Assembly (NCBI RefSeq): GCF_009857535.1
Contig: NZ_WWCS01000012.1
Span: forward strand, 62,001-126,000
Length of the DNA: 64,000 bases
From: Duganella margarita
GTDB taxonomy: Bacteria > Pseudomonadota > Gammaproteobacteria > Burkholderiales > Burkholderiaceae_D
Direction of reading: 5' to 3'
Shown here piece by piece: positions 33,481 to 41,921 of this stretch. The notes beneath the pieces were generated by a model. It saw nothing but the letters and a program-made list of their open reading frames with translations. It had not been told where the DNA came from and made no database searches. The translations under genes were made by a program, and so were the position numbers. Positions within the stretch are counted from its first letter, which is position 1; each line of letters begins with the position of its first letter.

Positions 33481-35553
33481 ATGTCGGCTGTACGATCTTC
33501 GCGCCTTGGGGTGTGCCTGGCTGCTGTCTATCCTTTTATGGCGTTAGCGGACGATGTGGTGGAAATCACCGCAGCGCGCCAGCCATATCGCAGCCTGTCC
33601 GCCGCCGGCGCCACCAAGACCGATACCGATCTGCGGGATCTGCCGCAAAGCGCCCGCGTGCTAACGTCCGACGTGCTGCGCGACGCCGGCGTGAGCCGCT
33701 TCGCGGATGCGCTGGAACTGGGCAGCGGCATTTCGCGCCAGAGCAACTTCGGCGGGGTGTGGGATAGCTACGCGGTGCGCGGCTTTACCGGCGATCCTAA
33801 TTATGGCTCCGATTTGCTGGTCAACGGCTTCAGCTCCAGCCGTGGCTACAATGGTTTACGTGACAGCGCGAATATCGGCAGCATCGAGATTCTGAAAGGC
33901 CCGGCTGCTGCGCTGTACGGGCGCGGCGAACCGGGTGGCATCATCAATATCACCACGCGCAAGCCCTTGTTCCATCCTTCCTACATGCTGGAACAGTCGT
34001 TCGCGTCGCACCATACTTATCGCAGCGCGGTAGACTTGACCGGGCCGTTGAGCGAAGGCGTGGCTTATCGCCTCAATGCGGCCCATGAAAAGGGCGACAG
34101 CTTCCGCGATACCTTGTCGTCCAGGCGACATATGGTGTCGCCGTCGATCATATGGCGCCTGTCGGACAGCACCACACTATCGTACGAACTGGAAGCCTTC
34201 GAGCAGCAAGCCTATTTTGACCGCGGCGTGGTGGCCGTGAAGGGTGTACTCGGGCTGATCCCGAATTCGCGCTTCCTGGGAGAGCGTGCGGATGGCCCGA
34301 TGACAGTCAAGTCCACCGGCCACCAGTTCTTTGTGCAGCATGATTTCAACGATGTATGGTCCCTGCAAAGCGGGCTGTCGTACCGCAGCAGCTCGATGAT
34401 GGGCTTCTCGACCGAAGCGTCGGCCTTGCAGTCAGACGGCCATACGCTGTGGCGCCAGCGCCGTTATCGGGACTTCTCGGCGCAGGACTTGTCTGGCCGC
34501 ATGGAGTTGGTGGGCAAGCTCGGTGCGCACCATGTGCTGGTGGGTGTGGACGGCTATCGCTTCGTCGACGACCGCCTGCAACTGCGCAAGAGCCCCAATG
34601 CGGCGGCGCCTTACGCCATCGATATCTACACGCCGGCATATGGCGGCGCGCAGCCGACGGTGCTGGGACCATCGATCAACACCAGCGAGCAGCAATGGCA
34701 GACGGCGTTCTACGCGCAGGACCAGATTGATCTGGCCGCGCAGTGGAAGGCGCTGGTGGGCGTGCGGCGCGACGCATATCGCCAGACCGTCACCAACTAC
34801 AATCGCAGCGCCTTGCAGAACCGTCAGACGCTGGACGCCACCAGTCCGCGCGTCGGCATCGTGTATCAGCCGGACCGTCAGGTATCGCTGTACGCCTCTG
34901 CCGGCAAGTCGTTCCGGCCGAACAGCGGCATCGGCATCAATAACGAGTCCTTCCCGGCCGAGAGCAGCCACTCCTACGAGACCGGCGTCAAGTTCGATAC
35001 GGCGGACGGCAAGGTAAGCAGCACGCTGGCAGTGTATTCGATCAAAAAAAAGAATGTGCTGACGCTGAATCCCGTCGATACCAACTTCTCGCTGGCCGCC
35101 GGTGAAGTCGGCAGCAAGGGCGTGGAACTGGATGTGGCGGGCGAGATTGCGCGCAAGCTGCAATTGTCGCTGTCGTATGCCTACACCGACGCCAAGGTCT
35201 TGCGCGACAACGCGTTGGCCGTGGGCGGCCGGCTGGCCAATGTGCCGAAGCAGAGCGCCAACCTGCTGCTGGTGCAGGAACTTAGCCTGGGCGGCGAGCG
35301 CGCCTCCTTGGGCGGTGGCGTCAATTACGTCGGCGAGCGCAATGGCGACGTCGCGGTCAGCAGCACCTTCAAGCTACCGGCATATACGACGGCGCGGCTG
35401 GTGTCATCCTATTCGCCGACAAAGAAAGTGCGCCTGTCGCTGGATGTCGATAATCTGTTCAATAAAGTGTACTATCCAAGCTCCTATCAGCAAACCTGGG
35501 TGGCGCCCGGCGAAGACCGCCGCCTGACCCTGAAAGTCGAATACAAGCTATGA
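33481..35553 (+). CDS. TonB-dependent siderophore-type receptor
   Basis: A 690-residue outer-membrane receptor with a signal peptide (cleaved near MALA-DD). It has a plug domain (about 30-160, with SIEILKGPAAALYGRGEPGGIINITTRKP) and a 22-strand-type barrel ending in a typical C-terminal strand (LKVEYKL). It has no N-terminal STN signalling domain. The plug style is that of ferric-siderophore receptors. The next gene overlaps its stop by 4 bases. The ATG at 33481 has a GGAGC ribosome site, and the start lies only 51 bases after the hydroxylase operon. Confidence 0.88.
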   Translation: MSAVRSSRLGVCLAAVYPFMALADDVVEITAARQPYRSLSAAGATKTDTDLRDLPQSARVLTSDVLRDAGVSRFADALELGSGISRQSNFGGVWDSYAVRGFTGDPNYGSDLLVNGFSSSRGYNGLRDSANIGSIEILKGPAAALYGRGEPGGIINITTRKPLFHPSYMLEQSFASHHTYRSAVDLTGPLSEGVAYRLNAAHEKGDSFRDTLSSRRHMVSPSIIWRLSDSTTLSYELEAFEQQAYFDRGVVAVKGVLGLIPNSRFLGERADGPMTVKSTGHQFFVQHDFNDVWSLQSGLSYRSSSMMGFSTEASALQSDGHTLWRQRRYRDFSAQDLSGRMELVGKLGAHHVLVGVDGYRFVDDRLQLRKSPNAAAPYAIDIYTPAYGGAQPTVLGPSINTSEQQWQTAFYAQDQIDLAAQWKALVGVRRDAYRQTVTNYNRSALQNRQTLDATSPRVGIVYQPDRQVSLYASAGKSFRPNSGIGINNESFPAESSHSYETGVKFDTADGKVSSTLAVYSIKKKNVLTLNPVDTNFSLAAGEVGSKGVELDVAGEIARKLQLSLSYAYTDAKVLRDNALAVGGRLANVPKQSANLLLVQELSLGGERASLGGGVNYVGERNGDVAVSSTFKLPAYTTARLVSSYSPTKKVRLSLDVDNLFNKVYYPSSYQQTWVAPGEDRRLTLKVEYKL

Positions 35554-36701
35554 CCGGTATCAGTATGCGCGGCCCGCGCGTAGCGGCCATCGACGTCATG
35601 CGCGGACTGGTCATGATGATCATGATGGTGGACCACGTCCGCGAGACCTTCTTCCTGCGCTGGCAGGTCAGCGATCCGATGAATGTGACGGAGACCGCGC
35701 CGGAACTGTTCTTCAGCCGTCTTGCCGCCCACTTTTGCGCGCCGATGTTTGTGTTCCTGACTGGCTTGTCGGCCTGGCTGTATGCGCATCCATCGGCCGG
35801 TCCGCGTTCGCCGGCCGCCTTCCTGTTCAAGCGCGGCCTGTTCCTGGTGGCGCTGGAAATCTGCGTGGTCAGCGTGGCCTGGACCGGCCGCGTGCCGCCG
35901 ACCACCCTTTACCTGCAAGTGATCTGGGTGATCGGACTGGCGATGGTTGCGCTGGCGTTGCTGCACCGGCTGCCGCGCGGCGTGCTGATTGCGCTGGGCC
36001 TTGTCATAGTGTTCGGCCACAATGCGCTGACGCCGATCGCCTTCCAGCCGGGCGACGCCGGCTATATTCCGTGGACCATCCTGCATGACCGTGGCTGGCT
36101 GGTGGCGGAAGGCGCGTTGAAGATTAAGGTCAGCTATCCGCTGCTGCCGTGGATCGGCGTGATTGTGCTGGGCTACGCCGCCGGCCCATGGTACGCGGCC
36201 GCCACCACGCCGGCGCAGCGCCGCAAGCTGCTGTTGCGGGCCGGCGTCATGGCACTGTCTCTGCTGGCGGTCCTGCGCGGGCTGAATGTCTACGGCGAGA
36301 CCTTGCCATGGCAGCCGCAGGGCGATGCGCTGCATACCTTCATGTCCTTCCTCAACCTGACCAAGTATCCGCCTTCGCTGGCGTTCCTGCTGTTGACGCT
36401 GGGCGTGGGCTTGCTGGTGCTGGCGTGGCTGGAGCAGCGTGACAGCTGGTTCTTGCGCGTGTGCGCCACCTTTGGCGGCGCGCCGATGTTCTACTATCTG
36501 CTGCACCTGTATGTACTACTGGCGATGCAGATGCTGGCAGTGGCCTGGTTTGGCCCCAGCTACGGCCGGCGCTATGAGTTCGACAGTCTGTGGCAGGTGT
36601 GGGTCTTGACCGCCGTGCTGATACCGCTGCTGTATTGGCCGTGCCGCGCTTTCGGTCAGTTCAAGCGCCGCACGACGATGGCGTGGGTGCGTTATCTCTG
36701 A
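35550..36701 (+). CDS. DUF1624-type integral membrane protein (heparan-acetyltransferase-like)
   Basis: A 383-residue protein with about ten membrane helices. AAIDVMRGLVMMIMMVDHVRE near residue 12 is the DUF1624/NAGAT-like signature, in which the Asp-His pair stands where lysosomal heparan acetyltransferases have their active-site region. Bacterial members have no firm function. It is translationally coupled to the siderophore-type receptor (ATGA) and may move or acetylate a ligand handled by that receptor (inference). Its 3' end overlaps the convergent LysR gene by 10 bases. Confidence 0.8.
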   Translation: MTGISMRGPRVAAIDVMRGLVMMIMMVDHVRETFFLRWQVSDPMNVTETAPELFFSRLAAHFCAPMFVFLTGLSAWLYAHPSAGPRSPAAFLFKRGLFLVALEICVVSVAWTGRVPPTTLYLQVIWVIGLAMVALALLHRLPRGVLIALGLVIVFGHNALTPIAFQPGDAGYIPWTILHDRGWLVAEGALKIKVSYPLLPWIGVIVLGYAAGPWYAAATTPAQRRKLLLRAGVMALSLLAVLRGLNVYGETLPWQPQGDALHTFMSFLNLTKYPPSLAFLLLTLGVGLLVLAWLEQRDSWFLRVCATFGGAPMFYYLLHLYVLLAMQMLAVAWFGPSYGRRYEFDSLWQVWVLTAVLIPLLYWPCRAFGQFKRRTTMAWVRYL

Positions 36702-37588
36702 GCGAGTTGCTGTTCCATGAACTCGACGCACACGCGCACCTTGGCGGAACCCGCAAGCCGTTGCGGGTAGACCGCCCACACGTTGGCGCTCTGCGTGTAC
36801 TGCGGCAGCACTTGCACCAGCTCTCCGCTGGCCAGGTGCGGTTGCGCATCCCAATGCGACCGCAGCACGATGCCGGCGCCGGCCACCGCCCATTGCAGCG
36901 CGATCTCGCCGTGATTCGATGACAGCGATCCAGTGACTTTCACTTTTTCTTCCGTGCCGCCGCTGTGCAGCGTCCACACGCCGAACGGCAGGTCGCGCTC
37001 CTTGATGGCCAGGCAGTTGTGGCCCGCCAGCTCCTGCAGGCTGCGCGGCGTGCCATGCTGCTTCAGATAGGCCGGCGAGGCGCACAGGATGCGGTGATTG
37101 GCCATCAGCTTGCGGGCGATGAGATGTGGCGCGATTTCATCCCCGACGCGGATGTCGAGGTCAAAGCCTTCGGCGACGATATCGACCAGGCGGTCGAACA
37201 CTTCAAACCGCACTTGCAGCGACGGGTGCTCCGCTACCAGTCGCGCCACCACCGGTGCCACCACATTGCGGCCGAACCCAAAGCTGCTGCTGATGCGCAG
37301 CAGGCCACGCGGCACGTCGCGTCGCTCGGCCATTTCGTGCAGCAGGCTGTCGAGGTTTTCCAGGATGGTCATGGCGTGCGCATACACGAGCTCACCGTCT
37401 TCGCTGACGATCACGCGGCGCGTGGTGCGGTGGAACAGCTTCACGCCCAGCATCTGCTCCAGGATGCCGATCCGTTTGCTGACATAGGCCGGCGACATGC
37501 CCAGTTCCTCGGCCGCCGCCGCAAAACTGGCCTTGCGCGCCGCCGTCGCAAAGACGCGCAGGTCTTCGTTGTCGATACGATTGTCCAC
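36692..37588 (-). CDS. LysR-family regulator (DmlR-like)
   Basis: A 298-residue LysR protein: N-terminal winged helix (residues about 7-66, ARKASFAAAAEELGMSPAYVSKRIGILEQ) and a substrate-binding domain (about 92-295). This LysR subgroup is often found divergent from tartrate or malate dehydrogenase genes, as here. A perfect inverted repeat of the LysR type sits midway in the intergenic region. It probably activates the dehydrogenase gene with a C4 acid as effector. Confidence 0.88.
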   Translation of the reverse strand: MDNRIDNEDLRVFATAARKASFAAAAEELGMSPAYVSKRIGILEQMLGVKLFHRTTRRVIVSEDGELVYAHAMTILENLDSLLHEMAERRDVPRGLLRISSSFGFGRNVVAPVVARLVAEHPSLQVRFEVFDRLVDIVAEGFDLDIRVGDEIAPHLIARKLMANHRILCASPAYLKQHGTPRSLQELAGHNCLAIKERDLPFGVWTLHSGGTEEKVKVTGSLSSNHGEIALQWAVAGAGIVLRSHWDAQPHLASGELVQVLPQYTQSANVWAVYPQRLAGSAKVRVCVEFMEQQLAQR

Positions 37589-37623
37589 GATATGTGTTCC
37601 ATGGCTTTACATTTGATCCAATT

Positions 37624-37646
37624 ATAAACGACGGAAACCGGTTTAT
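37624..37646. promoter_or_regulatory. LysR-type operator between regulator and dehydrogenase genes
   Basis: ATAAAC, an 11-base spacer, then GTTTAT forms a perfect 6-11-6 inverted repeat at about equal distance from both divergent start codons (41-47 bases from the centre). It fits the T-N11-A LysR box layout. Confidence 0.6.
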
Positions 37647-37675
37647 GCTGTGGCTTTCCATGGAGGAGAGCAGAC

Positions 37676-38737
37676 ATGAACGTACATAAAATCGCAGTGC
37701 TGGCAGGCGATGGCATCGGCAAGGAAGTGATGCCGGAAGGGATACGCGCGGTGGATGCGGCAGCGAAGCGCTTCAACATCGGCATCGAGTGGACCAGCTT
37801 TGAGTGGCCGAGCTGCGATTACTATCTGAAGCACGGCAAGATGATGCCGGACGACTGGAAGGAGCAGCTGGATGGCTACGACGCGTTGTTCTTCGGCGCG
37901 GTCGGCTGGCCGGACACGGTGCCGGACCACGTGTCGCTGTGGGGATCGCTGCTCAAGTTCCGCCGCCAGTTCGACCAGTACATCAATCTGCGGCCGGTGC
38001 GCCTGCTGCCCGGCGTGCCTTGCCCGCTGGCGAACAAGCAGCCTGGCGATATCGACATGATGATCGTGCGCGAGAATACGGAAGGCGAATATTCCAGCGT
38101 CGGCGGCCGCATGTTTGAGGGCACCGACCGCGAGTTCGTGCTGCAGGAAGCCATCTTCACCCGCACCGGTGTCGACCGTGTGCTGAAGTTCGCGTTTGAG
38201 CTGGCGCAGAAGCGGCCGAAGAAGCACCTCACTTCCGCCACAAAGTCCAACGGCATTTCGATCAGCATGCCGTACTGGGACGAGCGCGTGGATGCGATGA
38301 GTGCCGGCTATCCGGAGATCCGGCACGACAAGTACCACATCGATATTCTGGCCGCGCGCTTCGTGCTGTCGCCGGAGCGCTTTGACGTGGTGGTGGCGTC
38401 CAACCTGTTCGGCGACATCCTGTCCGACCTGGGGCCGGCTTGCGCGGGCACCATCGGCATTGCGCCATCGGCCAACCTGAATCCCGAGCGCAGCTTCCCG
38501 TCGCTGTTTGAGCCGGTGCACGGTTCGGCGCCGGATATCTATGGCCAGAACATCGCCAATCCGATTGCCATGATCTGGTGCGGTGCGATGATGCTGGACT
38601 TCCTCGGCTACACCGAGGCGCATGACGCCATGGTGGCGGCAGTGGAGCGCTGTCTCGTCGACGGCCCGCGCACGCCCGACCTGGGCGGCACGGCCAGCAC
38701 CACCGAGGTGGGCATGGCCATCGCGTCGATTATTTAG
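37676..38737 (+). CDS. Tartrate dehydrogenase / D-malate dehydrogenase
   Basis: A 353-residue NAD-dependent beta-decarboxylating dehydrogenase of the isopropylmalate dehydrogenase family. It has the GDGIGKEVMPEG start, LWGSLLKFRRQFDQYINLRPVR typical of TtuC/DmlA, the catalytic region FDVVVASNLFGDILSDL and the NAD site EPVHGSAPDIYGQNIANP. It would oxidise tartrate or D-malate to pyruvate/glycerate-type products. A GGAGGAG ribosome site precedes the ATG. Its neighbour is a divergent LysR gene with an operator between them. Its end overlaps the antiporter gene by 8 bases. Confidence 0.92.
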   Translation: MNVHKIAVLAGDGIGKEVMPEGIRAVDAAAKRFNIGIEWTSFEWPSCDYYLKHGKMMPDDWKEQLDGYDALFFGAVGWPDTVPDHVSLWGSLLKFRRQFDQYINLRPVRLLPGVPCPLANKQPGDIDMMIVRENTEGEYSSVGGRMFEGTDREFVLQEAIFTRTGVDRVLKFAFELAQKRPKKHLTSATKSNGISISMPYWDERVDAMSAGYPEIRHDKYHIDILAARFVLSPERFDVVVASNLFGDILSDLGPACAGTIGIAPSANLNPERSFPSLFEPVHGSAPDIYGQNIANPIAMIWCGAMMLDFLGYTEAHDAMVAAVERCLVDGPRTPDLGGTASTTEVGMAIASII

Positions 38738-40028
38738 CGTCGTCAATCAGCGGCTTGACGCTGAAGCCATGCACCAGTATCGACAGCATGATGACGCCCA
38801 GCGAGATGCCGGTTAGCTGCTTGGCCAGCGCGGGCGGCAGGCCGGCCTGCATCGCAAACACCAGGTAGAAAATGGAGCCGATGCCGCGCACGCCGAACCA
38901 GCCGATCATTCCGCGCATCCGTTTGCCGGTACCGCTGCCCATCAGCCCCACATAGACCGCCAGCGGCCGCGCCACTACGAACAGGAAGGCGGCGACGCCG
39001 ATGGTTTCGTAAGGCAGTTCGCGCAGCGAGATCATGCCGCCCAACAGCAGCACCAGCGTCAGTTCGGACAGGCGCTCCAGATGCTCCTTGAACACCAGCG
39101 ATTCGGCGCTCACCACCTGGGGCACGTCGTTGGTTGCGCTGTCTTGCGCTACCTGTGACTTGGCTAGCTCGGGTTCGCGCAGACCGTGGCGGTCCTTGGG
39201 GGCGCCGGCCAGTTTCAATTCGGTCTGGCGCAACGCAACGGCGGCGAAGAACACCGCCAGGAAGCCGGAAGCCTTGACCAGGCTGGCGACGCTGAAGACG
39301 ATGGCGATTAATCCCAGCGCCACCAGGTCGTCCATGATTTCGTGGCGCGGTTTGACCACGCGCAGCTGCCAACCTATCCGCGCGACCGCGGCGCCGCAGC
39401 CGCCGCCGATCAGCAGTGCGCCGGCGGTGGACCACAGCACGTCCACCGACAGCCATTGCGCCAGATGAGTAGCGACATCGCTCATGTCGTCCATGTGCAG
39501 CATGCCGAGACCAAGCAGCACGAAGGGGAAGGCGCTGCCGTCGTTCATGCCGGCTTCGCAGGTGAGGTTGAAACGCAGCTCGTCCTTGTCGCCGGCATGG
39601 CGCACTTGCACGTCGGTGGCCAGCACCGGGTCGGTGGGGGCCAGGATCCCGCCTAGCAGGATGGCGGCGCCGGCCGGCAGATGCAGCACGTAGTAAGCAA
39701 ACAGCGCCACCAGTCCCACCGTCAGCGTCATCGACACCCAGGCCAGGCGCAATGGTGCGTTCCAGCGCGCCAGATTGAATGGCACAGGCATCTTCACGCC
39801 GGCCGAGAACAGGGAAATCAGCAGGGCTGCCTGCGCCAGCATTTCCAGCAGTGCGGATTCCTTGGTGGGATCGAAGCGGAACAGGTTAAGGCAGCTGGGG
39901 CCGAGCAGTATGCCGACCGCCAAGTAGACGATCGCGGAGGTGAACGGCGAGCGCGAAATAGTGGTGGCAGCGAAGCCGCGCGCCAGCATTAACATGCCGA
40001 TCAGCAGGAACCATCCGTTGGTGCTCAT
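38730..40028 (-). CDS. CPA1-type cation/proton antiporter
   Basis: A 432-residue inner-membrane protein with about twelve helices. GGILAPTDPVLATDVQV (near residue 125) and TCEAGMNDGSAFPFVL (near 155) are the CPA1 transport-site motifs, with the Asp and the Asn-Asp pair kept. A cytoplasmic insert (AGAPKDRHGLREPELAKSQ, about 273-315) is rich in charges. It exchanges Na+ or K+ for H+. It converges on the dehydrogenase gene and overlaps it by 8 bases. Confidence 0.87.
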   Translation of the reverse strand: MSTNGWFLLIGMLMLARGFAATTISRSPFTSAIVYLAVGILLGPSCLNLFRFDPTKESALLEMLAQAALLISLFSAGVKMPVPFNLARWNAPLRLAWVSMTLTVGLVALFAYYVLHLPAGAAILLGGILAPTDPVLATDVQVRHAGDKDELRFNLTCEAGMNDGSAFPFVLLGLGMLHMDDMSDVATHLAQWLSVDVLWSTAGALLIGGGCGAAVARIGWQLRVVKPRHEIMDDLVALGLIAIVFSVASLVKASGFLAVFFAAVALRQTELKLAGAPKDRHGLREPELAKSQVAQDSATNDVPQVVSAESLVFKEHLERLSELTLVLLLGGMISLRELPYETIGVAAFLFVVARPLAVYVGLMGSGTGKRMRGMIGWFGVRGIGSIFYLVFAMQAGLPPALAKQLTGISLGVIMLSILVHGFSVKPLIDDAK

Positions 40029-40055
40029 GGCGTTTCCCCGGCCGCGTTGGCGGCG

Positions 40056-40616
40056 TTAGCGGCGCTGGTTGGGATAGCGGTCCAACGTGGCGATCTCGCG
40101 GCCCGAGACCATGTATTCGCCATCGCCCCGATAGTGCAGCGTTTTCGGTAGCCTGGGCGTGGTGGCGACGTGCGCGCGCACCACCTCCCAGACGAACAGC
40201 GGATGATTGGGATTGGGATGCGCGTCCGCCAGGCGGCATTCGAAGCTGGCGTAGCATTCGGCGATCAACGGCGCGGCGACCTCCTCGGCCGGGGTGGCGG
40301 TCAGGCCGAACAGGGAGAATTTGTCCTGCTCCGCACCGCTGCAATTGCCGATCCCGATGACCTGTTCCAGCAGCTCGGCGGTCGGCAGGTTGATCACGCA
40401 TTCGCGGCTGTTGACCACCATGTCGTAGCTATGGTTGCTCTCGTCGATATAACAACCGAACAGCGCCGGCTTAAAGCCGATCATCATGTGCCAGCCCATG
40501 GTCATGATGTTGGTCTTGTCTTGCCACGCGGAGCTGACCAGCACCACCGGCCCGGGCTCCAGCAGGCGGCGGATGTTGGCCACGTCGTACGGCTGCTTGC
40601 GGTATTTTTTCTTCAT
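40056..40616 (-). CDS. Flavin reductase-like FMN-binding protein
   Basis: A 186-residue protein of the flavin reductase/HpaC-like family. PGPVVLVSSAWQDKTNIMTMGW is the FMN-binding start, ECVINLPTAELLEQV the middle block, and HPLFVWEVVRAHV the end of the barrel. It could supply reduced flavin or be a stand-alone oxidoreductase. It lies 27 bases downstream of the antiporter start in the same direction, so the two may share a transcript. Confidence 0.84.
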   Translation of the reverse strand: MKKKYRKQPYDVANIRRLLEPGPVVLVSSAWQDKTNIMTMGWHMMIGFKPALFGCYIDESNHSYDMVVNSRECVINLPTAELLEQVIGIGNCSGAEQDKFSLFGLTATPAEEVAAPLIAECYASFECRLADAHPNPNHPLFVWEVVRAHVATTPRLPKTLHYRGDGEYMVSGREIATLDRYPNQRR

Positions 40617-40692
40617 GGCTTGCAGAATAAGAGGGTTTCTTCAAGAAGTCTGTGGGGTAGGGCACGGTGGAGCGGTTATACTCTCCACCACC

Positions 40693-41139
40693 ATGAAAAA
40701 ACTCCTGCTCCCTGTGGCGGCCTTGTTGCCGCTGCTGGTATCGATATCGGCGTCTGCCGCACCGTGTCTGCCGGTCGAGGCGCTGATTGCGCGCGACGCG
40801 CAATATGAAGAAGCGCTGCGCGTGGGCGACCTGCCATTCCTGCAAGCGCTGCTGGCGGATGACTATGTCTGGGTGCATTCGCTCGGCTCGCAGGTGGAAA
40901 CGCGGCCGTCGCTGCTGGCGCGGCTGGCCAAGCCGTTGATCTATAAATCGCGCACCACCAGTGATGTGCATGCACATGTGCAGGGCGATACGGTGGTGCT
41001 GCGCGGCGTGAGCACAACCGAGCAGTGGAATGCGGATGGCCAGACATCGCGCAGCAACCGTTATCAGTTCATGCGCACGTATGTGAATGTGGCAGGCCAG
41101 TGCAAGCTGCTGTCGGTACAAACTATGAATCTCAAGTGA
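40693..41139 (+). CDS. Secreted NTF2-like (SnoaL/DUF4440-type) protein
   Basis: A 148-residue protein with a Sec signal peptide (MKKLLLPVAALLPLLVSISASA, cut before APC). A cone-shaped NTF2-like domain follows, with EEALRVGDLPFLQALLADDYVWVHS as the typical helix-strand start. The function is unknown; relatives are ketosteroid-isomerase-like folds used for binding or isomerisation. Its stop overlaps the next start (TGATG). Confidence 0.8.
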   Translation: MKKLLLPVAALLPLLVSISASAAPCLPVEALIARDAQYEEALRVGDLPFLQALLADDYVWVHSLGSQVETRPSLLARLAKPLIYKSRTTSDVHAHVQGDTVVLRGVSTTEQWNADGQTSRSNRYQFMRTYVNVAGQCKLLSVQTMNLK

Positions 41140-41825
41140 TGGAACAATTGAATACCAACGCCGTTGCCGGCGTGGCGCTGTCGCGCGCCGAACTGGAAGA
41201 ACATCTGGCGCAAGGCGTGCGCCGTTTTGAGAGCTGTACTTTTGACGATGAGGACCTGTCGCGCCTCGATCTGCAAGGCTGCACATTTGAGCGCTGCACC
41301 TTCGCCGGCGCCATCCTGTTTGCCTGCAAGCTGGCGCGCTCGCACTGGCTGCGCTGCCGTGCCGGCGGTGTGGATCTGGAGTCGGTCGACGCGGTCGATG
41401 CGCGCTTTGACGGCTGCGATCTGAATAACGCCAAGTGGCGCCGCGCCAAGCTGGCTTCGGCCGCATTTCATGGCTGCAAGCTGACCGGCGCCTCTTTTGA
41501 AGAAGTGGCGCACCTTGGCATCCATTTTGAAGAGTGCCTGCTGGTGGGCGCCGACATGCGCGGCTTTTCTTTCAAGAAGGCGACGTTGAAGCAGCTGGAT
41601 TTTTCCGAGGCCTATCTGTCGGGCTGCGACTTCCGCGAAGCGGTGTTTGAGGGCGGCAGCTTGCGCAACGCGGTACTCAAGCTGGCCAAGTTCCAGGGTG
41701 CGGATTTGCGTGCGACGAATATCGAAGGCGTGCGTTTGACCGAGGTGGGGCTGTTTAAGGGAGCGGTCATTTCTCACGCGCAGGCGGCGGCGTTTTTGCG
41801 CGAGCTAGATCTGGTTGTTATATGA
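41139..41825 (+). CDS. Pentapeptide-repeat protein (type III effector PipB2-like solenoid)
   Basis: A 228-residue cytoplasmic protein made mostly of A(D/N)Lxx-type pentapeptides from residue about 30 to 205 (FESCTF, RLDLQGCTFERCTF, LSGCDFREAVFEGGSLRNAVLKLAKF, GADLRATNIEGVRL). These form a right-handed beta helix. Roles in other bacteria include gyrase protection and effector functions, neither of which can be inferred here. It is coupled to the NTF2-like gene by a one-base overlap. Confidence 0.82.
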   Translation: MEQLNTNAVAGVALSRAELEEHLAQGVRRFESCTFDDEDLSRLDLQGCTFERCTFAGAILFACKLARSHWLRCRAGGVDLESVDAVDARFDGCDLNNAKWRRAKLASAAFHGCKLTGASFEEVAHLGIHFEECLLVGADMRGFSFKKATLKQLDFSEAYLSGCDFREAVFEGGSLRNAVLKLAKFQGADLRATNIEGVRLTEVGLFKGAVISHAQAAAFLRELDLVVI

Positions 41826-41845
41826 GTTGCTAAATTTTTCATATG

Positions 41846-41859
41846 TTGCCCTATGGCAA
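41846..41859. promoter_or_regulatory. Palindrome upstream of pectate lyase
   Basis: TTGCC-CTAT-GGCAA has perfect 5-bp arms, about 70 bases before the pectate lyase ATG in an AT-rich promoter-like stretch. It could be an operator for a LacI- or GntR-type sugar regulator; no consensus is matched. Confidence 0.3.
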
Positions 41860-41921
41860 TCGTGTTAGGATTGATTTCAATTCTGATACGGTTGTTAACT
41901 TTTGAAATGGGGATTTAACAT

